DNA of 64,000 bases from Salinicola socius (lineage in GTDB: Bacteria; Pseudomonadota; Gammaproteobacteria; Pseudomonadales; Halomonadaceae), in the NCBI RefSeq assembly GCF_001937195.1, contig NZ_MSDO01000010.1, forward strand, positions 1 through 64,000, written 5' to 3'. A model generated the notes under the pieces. It had not been told where the DNA came from, searched no databases, and worked only from the letters and a program-made list of their open reading frames with translations. A program made the position numbers and the translations under genes. Below are positions 1 to 11,306 of this stretch, piece after piece. Every line of letters begins with the position of its first letter. Within the stretch, counting starts at the first letter, position 1.

Positions 1-2170
<2,170 letters not shown>

Positions 2171-2174
<4 letters not shown>

Positions 2175-2518
2175 GTCAGGACCCCAAGCGCCAATCTCCG
2201 GATTCAAGGCCAGCCGAACCGACCCTGGCGCGGCAGGTTGGCGTCAAGGCGGCGCGTAAGCTCAAGGCACGCCGCAACGGCACGCCGAAGGTCTGGTTCG
2301 GGCTCGGCATGATGGGCCTGATCGGCTGGTCGGTGGTGGTACCCACACTGCTGGGGGCCGGACTCGGCCTTTGGCTCGATCAACGCTACCCCGGCGGTCG
2401 TTCACTGACGCTGGCACTACTGATGGCCGGGCTGACCGTTGGCTGCCTGAACGCATGGTATTGGGTCTCTCAGGAGGACCGGGCAATGCATCAAGAACAG
2501 GAGGACGACGATGCCTGA
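2171..2518 (+). CDS. atpQ: N-ATPase accessory membrane protein AtpQ (AtpI-like)
   Basis: Small membrane protein of 115 aa with a basic N-terminus (about 40 residues rich in Arg and Lys) and two hydrophobic hairpin helices at roughly 44-68 and 74-96, then an acidic tail ending in DDDA. This is the layout of the AtpI/AtpZ-like protein called AtpQ that is specific to N-ATPase operons. The ATG at 2171 overlaps the atpC stop as ATGA; the reading frame is open further upstream, but that part is antiparallel in sense to atpC and unlikely to be used. By analogy with AtpI/AtpZ it may help c-ring assembly or Mg2+ supply; that role is inference. Confidence 0.8.
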
Positions 2519-2846
2519 CAATATCAGCTGGATACTGGGCGGTGCAGCGGCGCTGATCGCCGGCTTCACACTGGGAACGATTTTCTTCGGAGGTCTCTGG
2601 TGGACCGTGCAGCGTGGTGCCGTATCAAAGCGCCCGGCACGGTGGTTCTTCGGCAGCCTGTTTCTGCGCACGGGGATCGTACTCGCGGGCTTCTATCTCA
2701 TTGGAACAGGACAGCCCTTGCGTCTGGGCCTGTGCCTGCTGAGCTTTCTGTTGGCGCGCGCGTTCATCCTGCGTGTGACACGCGGCCTGCCTGCCACCAT
2801 TGTGCCAGGCATGGCGCACACGACGGGAAGACCACCATGCGCCTGA
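2511..2846 (+). CDS. atpR: N-ATPase accessory membrane protein AtpR
   Basis: Membrane protein of 111 aa with three predicted helices (about residues 7-30, 46-66, 70-90). Conserved-looking arginines sit in or near the second and third helices (RWFFGSLFLRTG, LARAFILRVTRG), a feature described for AtpR, the second accessory protein unique to N-ATPase operons; its arginines have been proposed to interact with the carboxylates of the c subunit during assembly. It overlaps atpQ by 8 bases and atpB by 10 bases, so the whole membrane block is translationally coupled. Assignment is by position and topology. Confidence 0.8.
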   Translation: MPDNISWILGGAAALIAGFTLGTIFFGGLWWTVQRGAVSKRPARWFFGSLFLRTGIVLAGFYLIGTGQPLRLGLCLLSFLLARAFILRVTRGLPATIVPGMAHTTGRPPCA

Positions 2847-3538
2847 CCCCCGATGCCTGGATCTTCTGGCAGTACGGCTTTATCTCGCTGAACGCCACCA
2901 TCGTGTTCACCTGGGTGCTGATGGCGGTACTCGTTCTGGGCGGCGCGTTGATCACACGCCGCCTGACCACCAGTCACGAACGTTCGCGCTGGCAGAATCT
3001 GCTGGAGATCGTGGTTACCACGATCATGAGTCAGATCAAGGATGTCGGTCTGAAGAACCCTCACCACTACCTCGCTTTCCTCGGCACCCTGTTTCTATTC
3101 GTCGCCATCGCGGCGCTGGCCACCGTCCTTCCCGGCTACGAGCCACCGACCGCGTCGCTGTCGACGACAGCGGCACTTGCCCTGAGCGTGCTGGTCGCCG
3201 TACCGCTGTTTGGCATCTCCAGTCAGGGGCTAATGGGCTATCTGAAATCCTACCTTCAACCCACACCCATCATGCTGCCCTTCAACCTGATCAGCGAAGT
3301 CTCACGCACCATGGCGCTGGCCGTGCGCCTGTTCGGCAACATGATGAGTGGCGCCATGATCATCGCCATTCTGTTGTCCATTACGCCTTTTTTCTTTCCC
3401 ATTGTGATGACGCTACTGGGTCTACTCACCGGCATGGTGCAGGCCTACATCTTCACCATTCTGGCAGCGGTTTACATCGCTGCGGCCACACGCAGCAGCA
3501 AGGCGGTCAAGGTCCCCTCTCCGGCGCCAGCCGCATGA
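2837..3538 (+). CDS. atpB: N-ATPase subunit a (AtpB)
   Basis: Stator subunit a, 233 aa, five to six transmembrane helices. The essential arginine is seen in the motif LAVRLFGNMMSG (R164), followed by a long helical hairpin ending at VYIAAATRSS. The start at 2837 gives the usual MRLTPDA N-terminus; an open frame reaching back to 2600 overlaps atpR and is not believed. Together with the c-ring it forms the ion path. It is short compared with the E. coli subunit (271 aa), as is normal for N-type operons. Confidence 0.93.
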   Translation: MRLTPDAWIFWQYGFISLNATIVFTWVLMAVLVLGGALITRRLTTSHERSRWQNLLEIVVTTIMSQIKDVGLKNPHHYLAFLGTLFLFVAIAALATVLPGYEPPTASLSTTAALALSVLVAVPLFGISSQGLMGYLKSYLQPTPIMLPFNLISEVSRTMALAVRLFGNMMSGAMIIAILLSITPFFFPIVMTLLGLLTGMVQAYIFTILAAVYIAAATRSSKAVKVPSPAPAA

Positions 3539-3583
3539 ATCAAAGCCCTATCTCCCATCGACCCTCACACGAAGGCACACTTT

Positions 3584-3874
3584 ATGGACGCTCTCACCTG
3601 GATCGCCGTCGCTTCCATCATCATGGCTGGCGTGACCACGGGCTTCGGCACAATGGGACCGGCTCTCGCCGAGGGCCGTGCAGTAGCCGTTGCACTTACC
3701 TCGCTGGCGCAACAGCCCGATGCATCCGCGACCATTACCCGCACGCTATTCGTCGGCCTGGCGATGATCGAGTCCACCGCAATTTATTGTTTCGTGGTGT
3801 CGATGATTCTCATTTTTGCCAATCCATTCTGGAATGCCGCACTGGCTGCGGTCAGTCAGGCATCGGGCCAATAG
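3584..3874 (+). CDS. atpE: N-ATPase rotor subunit c (AtpE) with two carboxylates
   Basis: Rotor ring subunit of 96 aa, two helices joined by the polar loop AQQPD (42-46). The C-terminal helix carries the ion-binding set E63, S64, T65 and Y68 in MIESTAIY, which is the Na+-type ligand pattern of the Ilyobacter c-ring. At the place of Ilyobacter Gln32 there is a second acid, E30 (GPALAEGRAVA). This double-carboxylate signature is typical of N-ATPases. The family was first described as Na+ translocating, but a structural study of the Burkholderia pseudomallei ring with the same two acids favoured H+, so ion choice is open. GAAGG is 8 bases before the ATG. Confidence 0.95.
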   Translation: MDALTWIAVASIIMAGVTTGFGTMGPALAEGRAVAVALTSLAQQPDASATITRTLFVGLAMIESTAIYCFVVSMILIFANPFWNAALAAVSQASGQ

Positions 3875-3877
3875 ATC

Positions 3878-4657
3878 ATGCTAATCGACTGGTTCACCGT
3901 CGGCGCACAGCTGCTGAACTTCATTGTTCTGGTGTGGTTGATGAAGCGATTTTTGTATCAGCCCGTGCTGAATGCCATCGCTGCGCGTGAGCAGAAAATT
4001 GCGGCAACGCTGGCGGACGCCGCCACGACCGAGGCGGAAGCGCGCAGGCAGCAACGGGAATTCGAACAAAAGAACCAGGCCTTCGAACAACAGCGCGCAG
4101 ACCTGCTGCAGCAAGCCACGAAGGCGGCAACGGCCGAAGGCGAACGTCTACGCGCCGAGGCAGCCCGGGTCGCCGACAAGGCAAGCGCCATGCGCGCCAA
4201 AGCCTTGGCGACCGACACCGAACACCTGCATGCCGAGATCGTCCGTCGCACCCAGCAGCAGGTATTCGCTATCGCACGCCAGGTGCTGGATGACCTTGCA
4301 GGTGCCAGTCTGGAGCAACGGGTCTGCGAGGTATTCGTCCAGCGGCTGCAGGCCGCCGATGACGAGGCACTGTCTGCGCTTGGCAAGGCACTCAGGGACA
4401 CCTCAGAGGCGACTCCCGCCCTGTTGCGCAGTGCTTTCGAGCTCCCTGCCGCACAACAAACGGCGATCCAGGCCGCAATGGACGAGACGGCCGGACAGAC
4501 CATAGCGCTAAAGTTCGAGACAGAGCCTGATCTCGTTGCCGGCATCGAAATCAGTGCTCAAGGGCAGAAACTGGCCTGGAGTATCGAGGACTACCTGAGT
4601 GCCTTGTCCTCGGCCCCTCACACGGCGCACGAGTCCGATGCGACGGTGGCAGCATGA
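3878..4657 (+). CDS. atpF: N-ATPase stator subunit b with delta-like C-terminal domain (AtpF)
   Basis: Peripheral stalk subunit of 259 aa, far longer than a classical b subunit (about 156-160 aa). Residues 8-28 form the membrane anchor, about 32-165 a charged coiled coil rich in Ala, Glu, Gln and Arg. The last 75 residues ([18 protein letters not shown]..., then [26 protein letters not shown]) read like the C-terminal domain of subunit delta/OSCP, with the pattern SAxxL...Q..A, D.xLxAGIxIxxxG.....S....L. No separate atpH gene exists in the operon, so this protein probably supplies the delta function. Stop overlaps the atpA start (ATGA). Confidence 0.9.
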   Translation: MLIDWFTVGAQLLNFIVLVWLMKRFLYQPVLNAIAAREQKIAATLADAATTEAEARRQQREFEQKNQAFEQQRADLLQQATKAATAEGERLRAEAARVADKASAMRAKALATDTEHLHAEIVRRTQQQVFAIARQVLDDLAGASLEQRVCEVFVQRLQAADDEALSALGKALRDTSEATPALLRSAFELPAAQQTAIQAAMDETAGQTIALKFETEPDLVAGIEISAQGQKLAWSIEDYLSALSSAPHTAHESDATVAA

Positions 4658-6252
4658 TCACCGCAACACCCGATAGCCCTGACCTGCAATCCGTCCTTGA
4701 TGGCGCGTTCGTAGACATCCAGCAACGCCTGCAGGCCTTCAGACCGCAACTACGGCTACGCGAAGTGGGCACGATCACCAGTGTTTCCACCGGTATCGTG
4801 CGTGTTCACGGCTTGCGGCAAGTCAGCTCCGAGGAGCTACTGGCATTTCCCGGCGGCCTCTTCGGTATCGCCTTCAATCTCAATGAAGACAGCATCGATG
4901 TCGTACTGCTGGGAGACTACGCGCATCTTCATGCCGGCCAGGAAGTTCAGCGCACCGGCCGGGTAATGGACGTGGCCGTAGGCGACGCCTTGCTGGGCCG
5001 GATGATCGACCCGCTCGGGCGACCGTTGGACGGCCGGGGGCCGGTAGTGACCCATCAGCGTCTGCCTATCGAACGACCTGCAACGCCCATCATGGATCGA
5101 GCGCCAGTCACGGAGCCACTACAGACCGGGTTGAAGGTCATGGACGCATTGATTCCCATCGGCCGGGGGCAGCGTGAACTGATCCTGGGCGACCGCCAGA
5201 CAGGCAAAACGGCGATCGCCCTCGATACCATCTTCAACCAGCGCGGCAGGAACGTGCTTTGCGTCTATTGCGCCATTGGACAACGCGCATCTGCAGTCGC
5301 CGGGGCGGTCGCCAACCTGCACGAAAAGGATGCGCTTGCCTATACCGTGGTCGTGGTCGCCGAGGGCAACGAAGCGCCAGGCCTGGCCTACATCGCGCCC
5401 TATGTCGCCACCAGTATCGCCGAGCACTTCATGGAACAGGGCCGCGACGTGCTGATCGTCTACGACGATCTGACCCACCACGCCCGCGCCTACCGCGAGT
5501 TGTCACTGCTACTGCGTCGCCCACCGGGACGAGAGGCCTTTCCCGGTGACATCTTCTACATCCACTCACGCATGCTGGAACGCGCCACCCACCTGACCAA
5601 GGAGCGCGGCGGCGGTTCGTTGACCGCCCTGCCGATCATCGAGACCGAGGCGCAGAATATCTCGGCCTACATCCCGACCAACCTGATCTCCATCACCGAT
5701 GGGCAGATAGTGCTGTCACCGTCACTGTTCGAACTCGGCGTTCTACCCGCCATCGACGTGGGTCAGTCGGTTTCCAGGGTCGGCGGCAAGGCACAGCGCG
5801 CGGCCTATCGTGCGGTGGCGGGCGATCTCAAGCTCGCCTATGCCCAGTTCGAGGAGCTGGAATCCTTTGCCCGTTTCGGTGCCCGGCTGGACGAGGATAC
5901 GCGGCAGTCCATCGATCACGGCAAACGCATCCGCGCCTGTCTGGGCCAGGCCGAATTCTCACCGGTTTCAGTCCCCGCACAGCTCGCCATTCTGCTGGCG
6001 CTGAACGCAGCCCTGTTTGATCTCGTACCGCTTGAGCGCATGGCGGCGGCACAGCAGACAGTGGAAAAGATGGCCAATGATCTGCCTGATGACCTGATCG
6101 AACGGCTGACCGCGGGCGGCAAGCTGGCCGATACGGATCGTCGGCAGGTCACCGAAGCCGCGCGCGAGGTACTTAAGGCTTTCCTGTCCCAGACAGAGAC
6201 CCGACCATCTCAAGAGACGGCTGGCCACACTGACACCGACGAAAACTCATGA
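4654..6252 (+). CDS. atpA: N-ATPase subunit alpha (AtpA)
   Basis: Regulatory/structural alpha subunit, 532 aa. It has the Walker A loop GDRQTGKT at 179-186 with the Gln typical of alpha subunits, the alpha segment [12 protein letters not shown]-like (here [15 protein letters not shown]) and the arginine-finger segment [11 protein letters not shown] near residue 370. The C-terminus has a polar tail ([14 protein letters not shown]) beyond the usual end. The ATG overlaps the atpF stop. About 50 bases separate it from atpG, the largest gap within the operon. Confidence 0.95.
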   Translation: MITATPDSPDLQSVLDGAFVDIQQRLQAFRPQLRLREVGTITSVSTGIVRVHGLRQVSSEELLAFPGGLFGIAFNLNEDSIDVVLLGDYAHLHAGQEVQRTGRVMDVAVGDALLGRMIDPLGRPLDGRGPVVTHQRLPIERPATPIMDRAPVTEPLQTGLKVMDALIPIGRGQRELILGDRQTGKTAIALDTIFNQRGRNVLCVYCAIGQRASAVAGAVANLHEKDALAYTVVVVAEGNEAPGLAYIAPYVATSIAEHFMEQGRDVLIVYDDLTHHARAYRELSLLLRRPPGREAFPGDIFYIHSRMLERATHLTKERGGGSLTALPIIETEAQNISAYIPTNLISITDGQIVLSPSLFELGVLPAIDVGQSVSRVGGKAQRAAYRAVAGDLKLAYAQFEELESFARFGARLDEDTRQSIDHGKRIRACLGQAEFSPVSVPAQLAILLALNAALFDLVPLERMAAAQQTVEKMANDLPDDLIERLTAGGKLADTDRRQVTEAAREVLKAFLSQTETRPSQETAGHTDTDENS

Positions 6253-6304
6253 CAATTCAGCTTAAAACCGGCAGTCATCGCAATGCCAATGGAGCTCAAC
6301 TCTG

Positions 6305-7222
6305 ATGGCCACCACCCTGATTGCCCTGCGCCGGAAAATGGACAGTGCGGGAGACCTCAAGTCCGTGGTCAGTACCATGAAAGCATCCGCAGCATCAGCC
6401 ATTGGGCAATATGAACGTTCGGTGTCCGCCCTGGCCGATTACGCACACACGGTCGAACTTGGACTCGGCGTGTGCCTGCGCTCAGCCGAGCAACGCAGTG
6501 CGCAGTCTCTCGCCTTGCCACCTCCACGCGTCAACACCCGGATGCGGGCCGTGGTCTTCGGCTCCGATCAGGGGCTGGTGGGCCGATTCAACGAGGTAGC
6601 GGTCGAACATGCGGTGGCGGCACTGGCGCAGAACGAGTCCAGAGTCTGGGCGGTTGGTGAGCGCACGCACGCACGCCTTATCGATGCCGGCATTGTGCCC
6701 GAAGGATGCTTTCCGGTTCCCGGATCGGTGGAACTGATCCCCCGCCTGGTGGGCGACATTCTGCAGGAAGTTCAGGTACCGAATGCCGCAGCGGAAGATG
6801 AAGGGCCTATCGCCATCCATGACACGGCACTGACGCTTTTCTACAACCGACCGAATGCTGCCGGCTATACGCCCGTGAGCCAACGCCTGCTGCCGCTGGA
6901 TGCCCGTTGGCAGCGTGGATTGGTCAACCAGCCATGGCCCACCGCACAGATACCCGAAGTGCTGGACGTGAGCTCGCTGACTCTGCGCGCCTTTATCCGC
7001 GAGCATCTGTTCGTCTCGCTGTTTCGAGCCAGCGCCGAGTCCCTTGCCAGTGAAAATGCCAGTCGTCTGGCCGCCATGCAGCGCGCTGATCGCAATATCG
7101 GTGAGCTACTACAGGACCTGCACGCCCGTTTCCACCGATTGCGACAGGCCGGCATCGACGAGGAGCTTTTCGACGTGATCTCCGGCTTCGACGCTCTGCA
7201 AGACACCCACACCACGCGCTGA
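6305..7222 (+). CDS. atpG: N-ATPase subunit gamma (AtpG)
   Basis: Central shaft subunit of 305 aa. The N-terminal helix (TTLIALRRKMDSAGDLKSVVSTMKASAASAI) and the C-terminal helix (RAADRNIGELLQDLHARFHRLRQAGIDEELFDVISGFDAL) give the expected antiparallel coiled coil, with a Rossmann-like middle (MRAVVFGSDQGLVGRFNE). The N-terminus is more diverged than in housekeeping gamma subunits, which usually read RRIKSVKNTQKITKAM. Last gene of the N-ATPase operon; 105 bases separate its stop from the next small ORF. Confidence 0.9.
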   Translation: MATTLIALRRKMDSAGDLKSVVSTMKASAASAIGQYERSVSALADYAHTVELGLGVCLRSAEQRSAQSLALPPPRVNTRMRAVVFGSDQGLVGRFNEVAVEHAVAALAQNESRVWAVGERTHARLIDAGIVPEGCFPVPGSVELIPRLVGDILQEVQVPNAAAEDEGPIAIHDTALTLFYNRPNAAGYTPVSQRLLPLDARWQRGLVNQPWPTAQIPEVLDVSSLTLRAFIREHLFVSLFRASAESLASENASRLAAMQRADRNIGELLQDLHARFHRLRQAGIDEELFDVISGFDALQDTHTTR

Positions 7223-7627
7223 TAATCCTGCGTGCGCTGTCGTACAGACCGCCTTTTAGAGAAGGAAGAGACTGAGCAGTAGCCACTTACGGCTCAGACG
7301 CTGTGACTGGCAACACCCTACACAGGTAATTGCGATGATCCAGTCACATCTCGACGTCTACAGCTACATCGTCAGAGAGCTTCCATCCTTTGAAAACATG
7401 CCGGATCAGGCCCCCATCATCCTGAACCCGTCAGCGGACAGCGCCGCAATGAGTGCGCAGGAAATGGCAAATTCCCTGCACACCAGTGACAAGCGACTCC
7501 GTCATCTGCCGTTGAACATGCTCTCAAAAGAATGCAAAGCACTTCCAGCGACTGAGTGAATCATCGGGATTCATAAGAACAACCAGGTAACGCTGCCCAA
7601 AACATATCTTCACCAAGGAACTAGATC
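7223..7627. other. 405-base gap between atpG and adhP
   Basis: This stretch separates the ATPase operon from the alcohol dehydrogenase gene. It holds one small open frame (7335-7559, listed separately with low confidence). No clear rho-independent terminator, repeat or RNA fold was seen. AAGGAACTAG just before 7628 is the ribosome binding site of adhP. Confidence 0.4.
7335..7559 (+). CDS. Hypothetical small protein, 74 aa
   Basis: Open frame of 74 codons beginning ATGATCCAGTCA with a weak AGG 9 bases upstream. The product is mildly acidic, without membrane segments or recognisable motifs. Codon use is less GC-biased at third positions than in neighbouring genes, which speaks against strong selection as a coding gene or for recent acquisition with the ATPase block. 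I do not recognise it; it could be a non-coding spacer that happens to be open. Confidence 0.3.
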   Translation: MIQSHLDVYSYIVRELPSFENMPDQAPIILNPSADSAAMSAQEMANSLHTSDKRLRHLPLNMLSKECKALPATE

Positions 7628-8674
7628 ATGACTAAAAAAATGCGAGCAGCCATTGTCGAACAATTCGGCCAGGATCTCGTCGTTCAAAATATCGAAATCC
7701 CTGCGCCGGGACCCGGACAGATTCTGGTCAAGACGGAGGCCTGCGGTGTTTGCCACACCGATCTACATGCCGCTCGCGGCGACTGGCCGCTGAAACCCAC
7801 TCCGCCCTTCATCCCTGGTCACGAAGGCATCGGCATTGTGGTTGCACTGGGGACCGGCGTCAGCGCGGTGAAAGAAGGAGATCGCGTTGGCGTCCCATGG
7901 CTCTATTCCGCCTGCGGACACTGCGAGCATTGCTTGGCCGCGTGGGAAACCGTGTGTGGAGAAGCCGAGTTTGGTGGCTATACCAGGAATGGCGGCTTCG
8001 CCGAATACATTCTCGCAGACCCCAATTATGTGGCCCATATTCCTGCCGGCCTGTCAGCCACAGAGGCTGCCCCTCTCATCTGCGCCGGTGTCACCACCTA
8101 CAAGGGCATCAAGGAAACGGATGCGAAGCCCGGTGAGTGGATTGCCATTTCGGGTATTGGCGGTCTCGGTCATCTCGGCGTGCAATACGCCAAGGCACTT
8201 GGCTTACATGTTTGTGCGGTCGATATCGACGACAAGAAGCTGGAACATGCTACCCAGCTCGGCGCCGAGGCCGTGGTCAACGCCAAGCAACCAGATGCCG
8301 TCGAAGCCGTGATAAAGGCGACCGGCGGCGGCGCACATGGCGTATTGATTACTGCCCCATCGTTGATCGCCTTTAACCAAGGCATCGCCATGACACGCAA
8401 ACGTGGCACTTGTGTGCTAGTCGGTTTGCCACCCGGTGACTTTCCAACCCCTCTGTTCGATGTTGTCGCTAACTGCATCACCATCCGGGGATCGTTTGTT
8501 GGCACACGCCAAGACATGGCCGAGACACTGGCTTTCGCGGCTGAAGGTAAAGTCAGGGCGGATGTCGAATTACAGCCTTTATCCGCCATCAATGACGTCT
8601 TTAAACGATTGGAAAATGGAGATGTACCGTCAAGAGTCGTGATCGACTTTTCGAAATCGGCGTCAATGAGTTGA
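7628..8674 (+). CDS. adhP: Zinc-dependent alcohol dehydrogenase, AdhP type
   Basis: Medium-chain NAD-dependent alcohol dehydrogenase of 348 aa interconverting primary alcohols and aldehydes. Catalytic zinc ligands are C42, H65 (GHE motif) and C152; the structural zinc is held by C96, C99, C102 and C110 (CGHCEHC...C). The dinucleotide site GIGGLGHLG is at 176-184. N-terminus MTKKMRAAIVEQFG and length agree with AdhP of propanol-preferring type. AAGGA lies 8 bases before the ATG. It is a single-gene unit; a weak hairpin follows the stop. Confidence 0.92.
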   Translation: MTKKMRAAIVEQFGQDLVVQNIEIPAPGPGQILVKTEACGVCHTDLHAARGDWPLKPTPPFIPGHEGIGIVVALGTGVSAVKEGDRVGVPWLYSACGHCEHCLAAWETVCGEAEFGGYTRNGGFAEYILADPNYVAHIPAGLSATEAAPLICAGVTTYKGIKETDAKPGEWIAISGIGGLGHLGVQYAKALGLHVCAVDIDDKKLEHATQLGAEAVVNAKQPDAVEAVIKATGGGAHGVLITAPSLIAFNQGIAMTRKRGTCVLVGLPPGDFPTPLFDVVANCITIRGSFVGTRQDMAETLAFAAEGKVRADVELQPLSAINDVFKRLENGDVPSRVVIDFSKSASMS

Positions 8675-8685
8675 TATGGTCTAAA

Positions 8686-8701
8686 GGGGCTTTGCGGCCC
8701 C
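8686..8701 (+). terminator. Weak hairpin after adhP
   Basis: GGGGC and GCCCC pair around a short loop 12 bases after the adhP stop. There is no T-run behind it, so it is only a possible terminator. Confidence 0.3.
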
Positions 8702-8869
8702 CATGGCATCACCGGTGGTCTTCGTTCCATTCAGAATGTTGCGCACAGCTATCATTTTTCCTGAAGCCTTGCCGAGAAGAACGCAGACTAATGCCAGCTC
8801 TGTATCAATTCATCAAGGTCGACACCACGACTCTATTTGATGTCATTTGTTTCCATGACGGCGTTTAGC

Positions 8870-9601
8870 TCAATCCGCCGCCTGGGTCTCATCCTGGCCG
8901 CTTTCCTTGAGCGCCCGCTTCACCACCCCCTGCTGCTTCATGCGAGCGAGAAAATCTTCGACGTAGCGGATAACGGCGTCCGAAGCCTGCGCCCTGGGCA
9001 CCGCCATGCACTGCTCGATGGCGGTGAAGCGCCCTGGCAGAACACGATAACCGGGGTTCGACGCGGCATAGGCCGCAAGTGGCTGACGCACACCGGCGGC
9101 GGCATCCAGTCGGCTCTCGACGAACAGCTCGATCGCCGCGGCTGAGGTTGCCGCGCGAACCAGACTTGCGTGCTTCAACGCCCGTGTCAGGTAGAGATCG
9201 TAAGCCGCCCCCTTGCCCACCGCGATCCGAATGCCATCCTGGTCCAGCTCGTCGACTGCCTGAATCGGCGCGGCTTCCGGCACCAGGTAGGTGCCTTCGA
9301 TGATCACGTAGGGATCGGTGAAATGGATCTTCTCGGCCCGCACCGGATCACGGGCGAGAAAGCCGATTCGCCAGGCGTCGTCGTCGATCGCGGCGAACAC
9401 GTCGCCGGCACCCTCGAAGGTGGCGAATTCGATCGCCACGTCGAGCTCCGATGCCAACGCCCGCGCCAGCGCAACCGAGACGCCGGCCGGCCCGCCGTCC
9501 TTATCCCGCTGCGCGAGTACGATATTGCCGTAGTTGATGGCGACACGCAGTCGCCCATGCGGTGCCAGCGCTTCGATTACCGCAGACCTGTCATCGCTCA
9601 T
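8870..9601 (-). CDS. Solute-binding-domain protein (SBP_bac_3), no signal peptide
   Basis: Protein of 243 aa with the fold signature of family 3 solute-binding proteins: GRLRVAINYGN at the N-terminus, GPAGVSVALARALASELDVAIEFATFEGAG, then DAWRIGFLARDPVRAEKIHFTDPYVIIEGTYLVP. These are amino-acid-binding proteins of ABC systems or related dehydratases. The start at 9601 has GGGAGC upstream; the product begins MSDDRSAVIEALAPHG with no export signal, so it would stay in the cytoplasm. An open frame runs 41 codons further upstream but is not signal-like either. No ABC permease lies nearby. It may be a cytoplasmic enzyme or sensor built on this fold. Confidence 0.75.
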   Translation of the reverse strand: MSDDRSAVIEALAPHGRLRVAINYGNIVLAQRDKDGGPAGVSVALARALASELDVAIEFATFEGAGDVFAAIDDDAWRIGFLARDPVRAEKIHFTDPYVIIEGTYLVPEAAPIQAVDELDQDGIRIAVGKGAAYDLYLTRALKHASLVRAATSAAAIELFVESRLDAAAGVRQPLAAYAASNPGYRVLPGRFTAIEQCMAVPRAQASDAVIRYVEDFLARMKQQGVVKRALKESGQDETQAAD

Positions 9602-9739
9602 CGGTTGCTCCCAGTGATCAGCATCGCCGCAAGTTGGGCTATCCGGACTATAGCCGGAGTCGTTGCCAGCGCGAGCACTGAATCTCGTGACATCGGCTTT
9701 TGAAGGCGTCTCCGACGGCAACACCTCCGGTTCAATGAC

Positions 9740-9765
9740 GACGGCCCCGCCATGGCAGGGCCGTC
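9740..9765 (-). terminator. Hairpin downstream of tctA
   Basis: GACGGCCC and GGGCCGTC form an 8-bp stem with a 10-base loop, 33 bases after the tctA stop on the minus strand. No good T-run follows, so termination strength is uncertain. Confidence 0.4.
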
Positions 9766-9797
9766 GAATACTTGCCGCACTATCCTGGGTATCGGTA

Positions 9798-11306
9798 TCA
9801 GGAGACCTTGGCCGGCAGAAACTTCGCCTTGAGCTTACCCGCGAACATCGGCACCAGCACTACCAGTGCGGCGGCGATCCACAGCCCGATAGAAAGACCG
9901 GACTGGAACAGGATGGCGACGTCGCCACCGCTGATCGACAGCGCCCGGCGCAGGTTCTCTTCCATCAGCCCGCCCAGCACGAAGCCGAGCACCACCGGCG
10001 CCAGCGAAAAACCGAACTTGCGCAGCACGTAGCCAAATACGCCGATGGCCAGCATCAGGTAGATCGCCATCAGATCGGAGTGCAGCTGGTAGACGCCGAC
10101 GAAGGCGAGGATCGCAACGCTCGGCACCAGAATCCAGCGCGGCACCTGCAGCACGCGGGCGAACACGCCGGCCAGCGGCAGGTTCAACAGCAGCAGCATG
10201 ACGTTGCCGATATAGAGCGACGCGATCAGGCCACCCACCACCACCGGCTGCTCACGGAACATCATCGGACCGGGATTGATGTTGTAGAGCATCAGCGCGC
10301 CCAGCAGGATCGCCGTGGTGCCCGAGCCGGGAATGCCCAGCGTCAGCATCGGCACGAAAGAGCCGGCGGCGGAGGCGTTATTGGCCGCCTCCGGCGCCGC
10401 CAGGCCGCGCATATCACCGGTGCCGAACGTATTGTCGCGATCACTGATGCGTTTTTCGGTGGTGTAGGCCACGGCGCTGGCGACCGAAGCCCCGGTGCCC
10501 GGCAGTACGCCGATGACGAAGCCGATCACGCTGGAACGCAGGATCGCCCACTTGCAGTACATCACTTCGCTCATCTTGACCATGACCCGGCCGATCGGCG
10601 CCATTTCGCCGTCCTGGTCATGGCGGAAGGCGTGCTCGAGCATCAGCAGAATCTCGCTGACGGCGAACAGGCCGATGATCATCACCACGAAATCGATGCC
10701 GTCGTAGAGCTCGGGCATGTCGAAGGTGAAGCGCAGCACGCCGGTGCCGGAGTCGACGCCGACGGTGGAGATCAGCACCCCGAGCACGGCGCCGATCAGG
10801 GTCTTGATCGGATCCTTGCCCATCATCGCGGACATCGAGGCGAAGGCGAAGATCATCAGCGCAAAGAACTCGGCGGGACCGAACTTGACTGCGACGACCG
10901 CCAGCAGCGGCGCGAACAGGGTCAGGCCGACGATCGCCACGGTCGCACCGATGAACGAGCTGACCGCCGACAGGCCCAGCGCGGGGCCTGCCAGGCCCTT
11001 CTTGGCCAGCGGGTGGCCGTCCAGCGTCGTCATCACCGCGCCGGCATCGCCGGGCACGTTGAGCAGAATGCTCGACATGCGACCGCCGTACTCGGAGCCG
11101 GTGTAGATACCGGCCAGCAGGATGAGCGCGGACTCGGCCGGCAGTCCCAGCGTGTAGGCCAGCGGCATCAGAATGGCGATGCCGTTGATCGGCCCGATAC
11201 CCGGCAGCGCGCCGAACAGCGTGCCCAGCAGCGCGCCCAGGAACGCCAGGCCCAGATTGAGCGGCGTCAGGGCGACGCCGAAGCCCTGGATCAGAAAATC
11301 GAACAT
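9798..11306 (-). CDS. tctA: Tripartite tricarboxylate transporter large permease TctA
   Basis: Large membrane subunit (502 aa, about 11-12 helices) of a TTT-family secondary carrier that takes up tricarboxylates or related organic acids with the help of a periplasmic binding protein. Family hallmarks include the N-terminal LNLGLAFLGALLGTLFGALPGIGPINGIAILMP-type segment (glycine-rich GxLPGxG) and a second GVLPGTGASVASAVAYTTEKR repeat half. It is the last gene of tctC-tctB-tctA, with its ATG directly after the tctB stop. Substrate cannot be read from the sequence. Confidence 0.93.
   Translation of the reverse strand: MFDFLIQGFGVALTPLNLGLAFLGALLGTLFGALPGIGPINGIAILMPLAYTLGLPAESALILLAGIYTGSEYGGRMSSILLNVPGDAGAVMTTLDGHPLAKKGLAGPALGLSAVSSFIGATVAIVGLTLFAPLLAVVAVKFGPAEFFALMIFAFASMSAMMGKDPIKTLIGAVLGVLISTVGVDSGTGVLRFTFDMPELYDGIDFVVMIIGLFAVSEILLMLEHAFRHDQDGEMAPIGRVMVKMSEVMYCKWAILRSSVIGFVIGVLPGTGASVASAVAYTTEKRISDRDNTFGTGDMRGLAAPEAANNASAAGSFVPMLTLGIPGSGTTAILLGALMLYNINPGPMMFREQPVVVGGLIASLYIGNVMLLLLNLPLAGVFARVLQVPRWILVPSVAILAFVGVYQLHSDLMAIYLMLAIGVFGYVLRKFGFSLAPVVLGFVLGGLMEENLRRALSISGGDVAILFQSGLSIGLWIAAALVVLVPMFAGKLKAKFLPAKVS

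Noticed and set aside
9798-11306. Long plus-strand open frame opposite tctA
   Set aside because: Composition is His/Gln/Arg rich, typical of an antisense frame of a high-GC membrane protein gene; tctA is certain.
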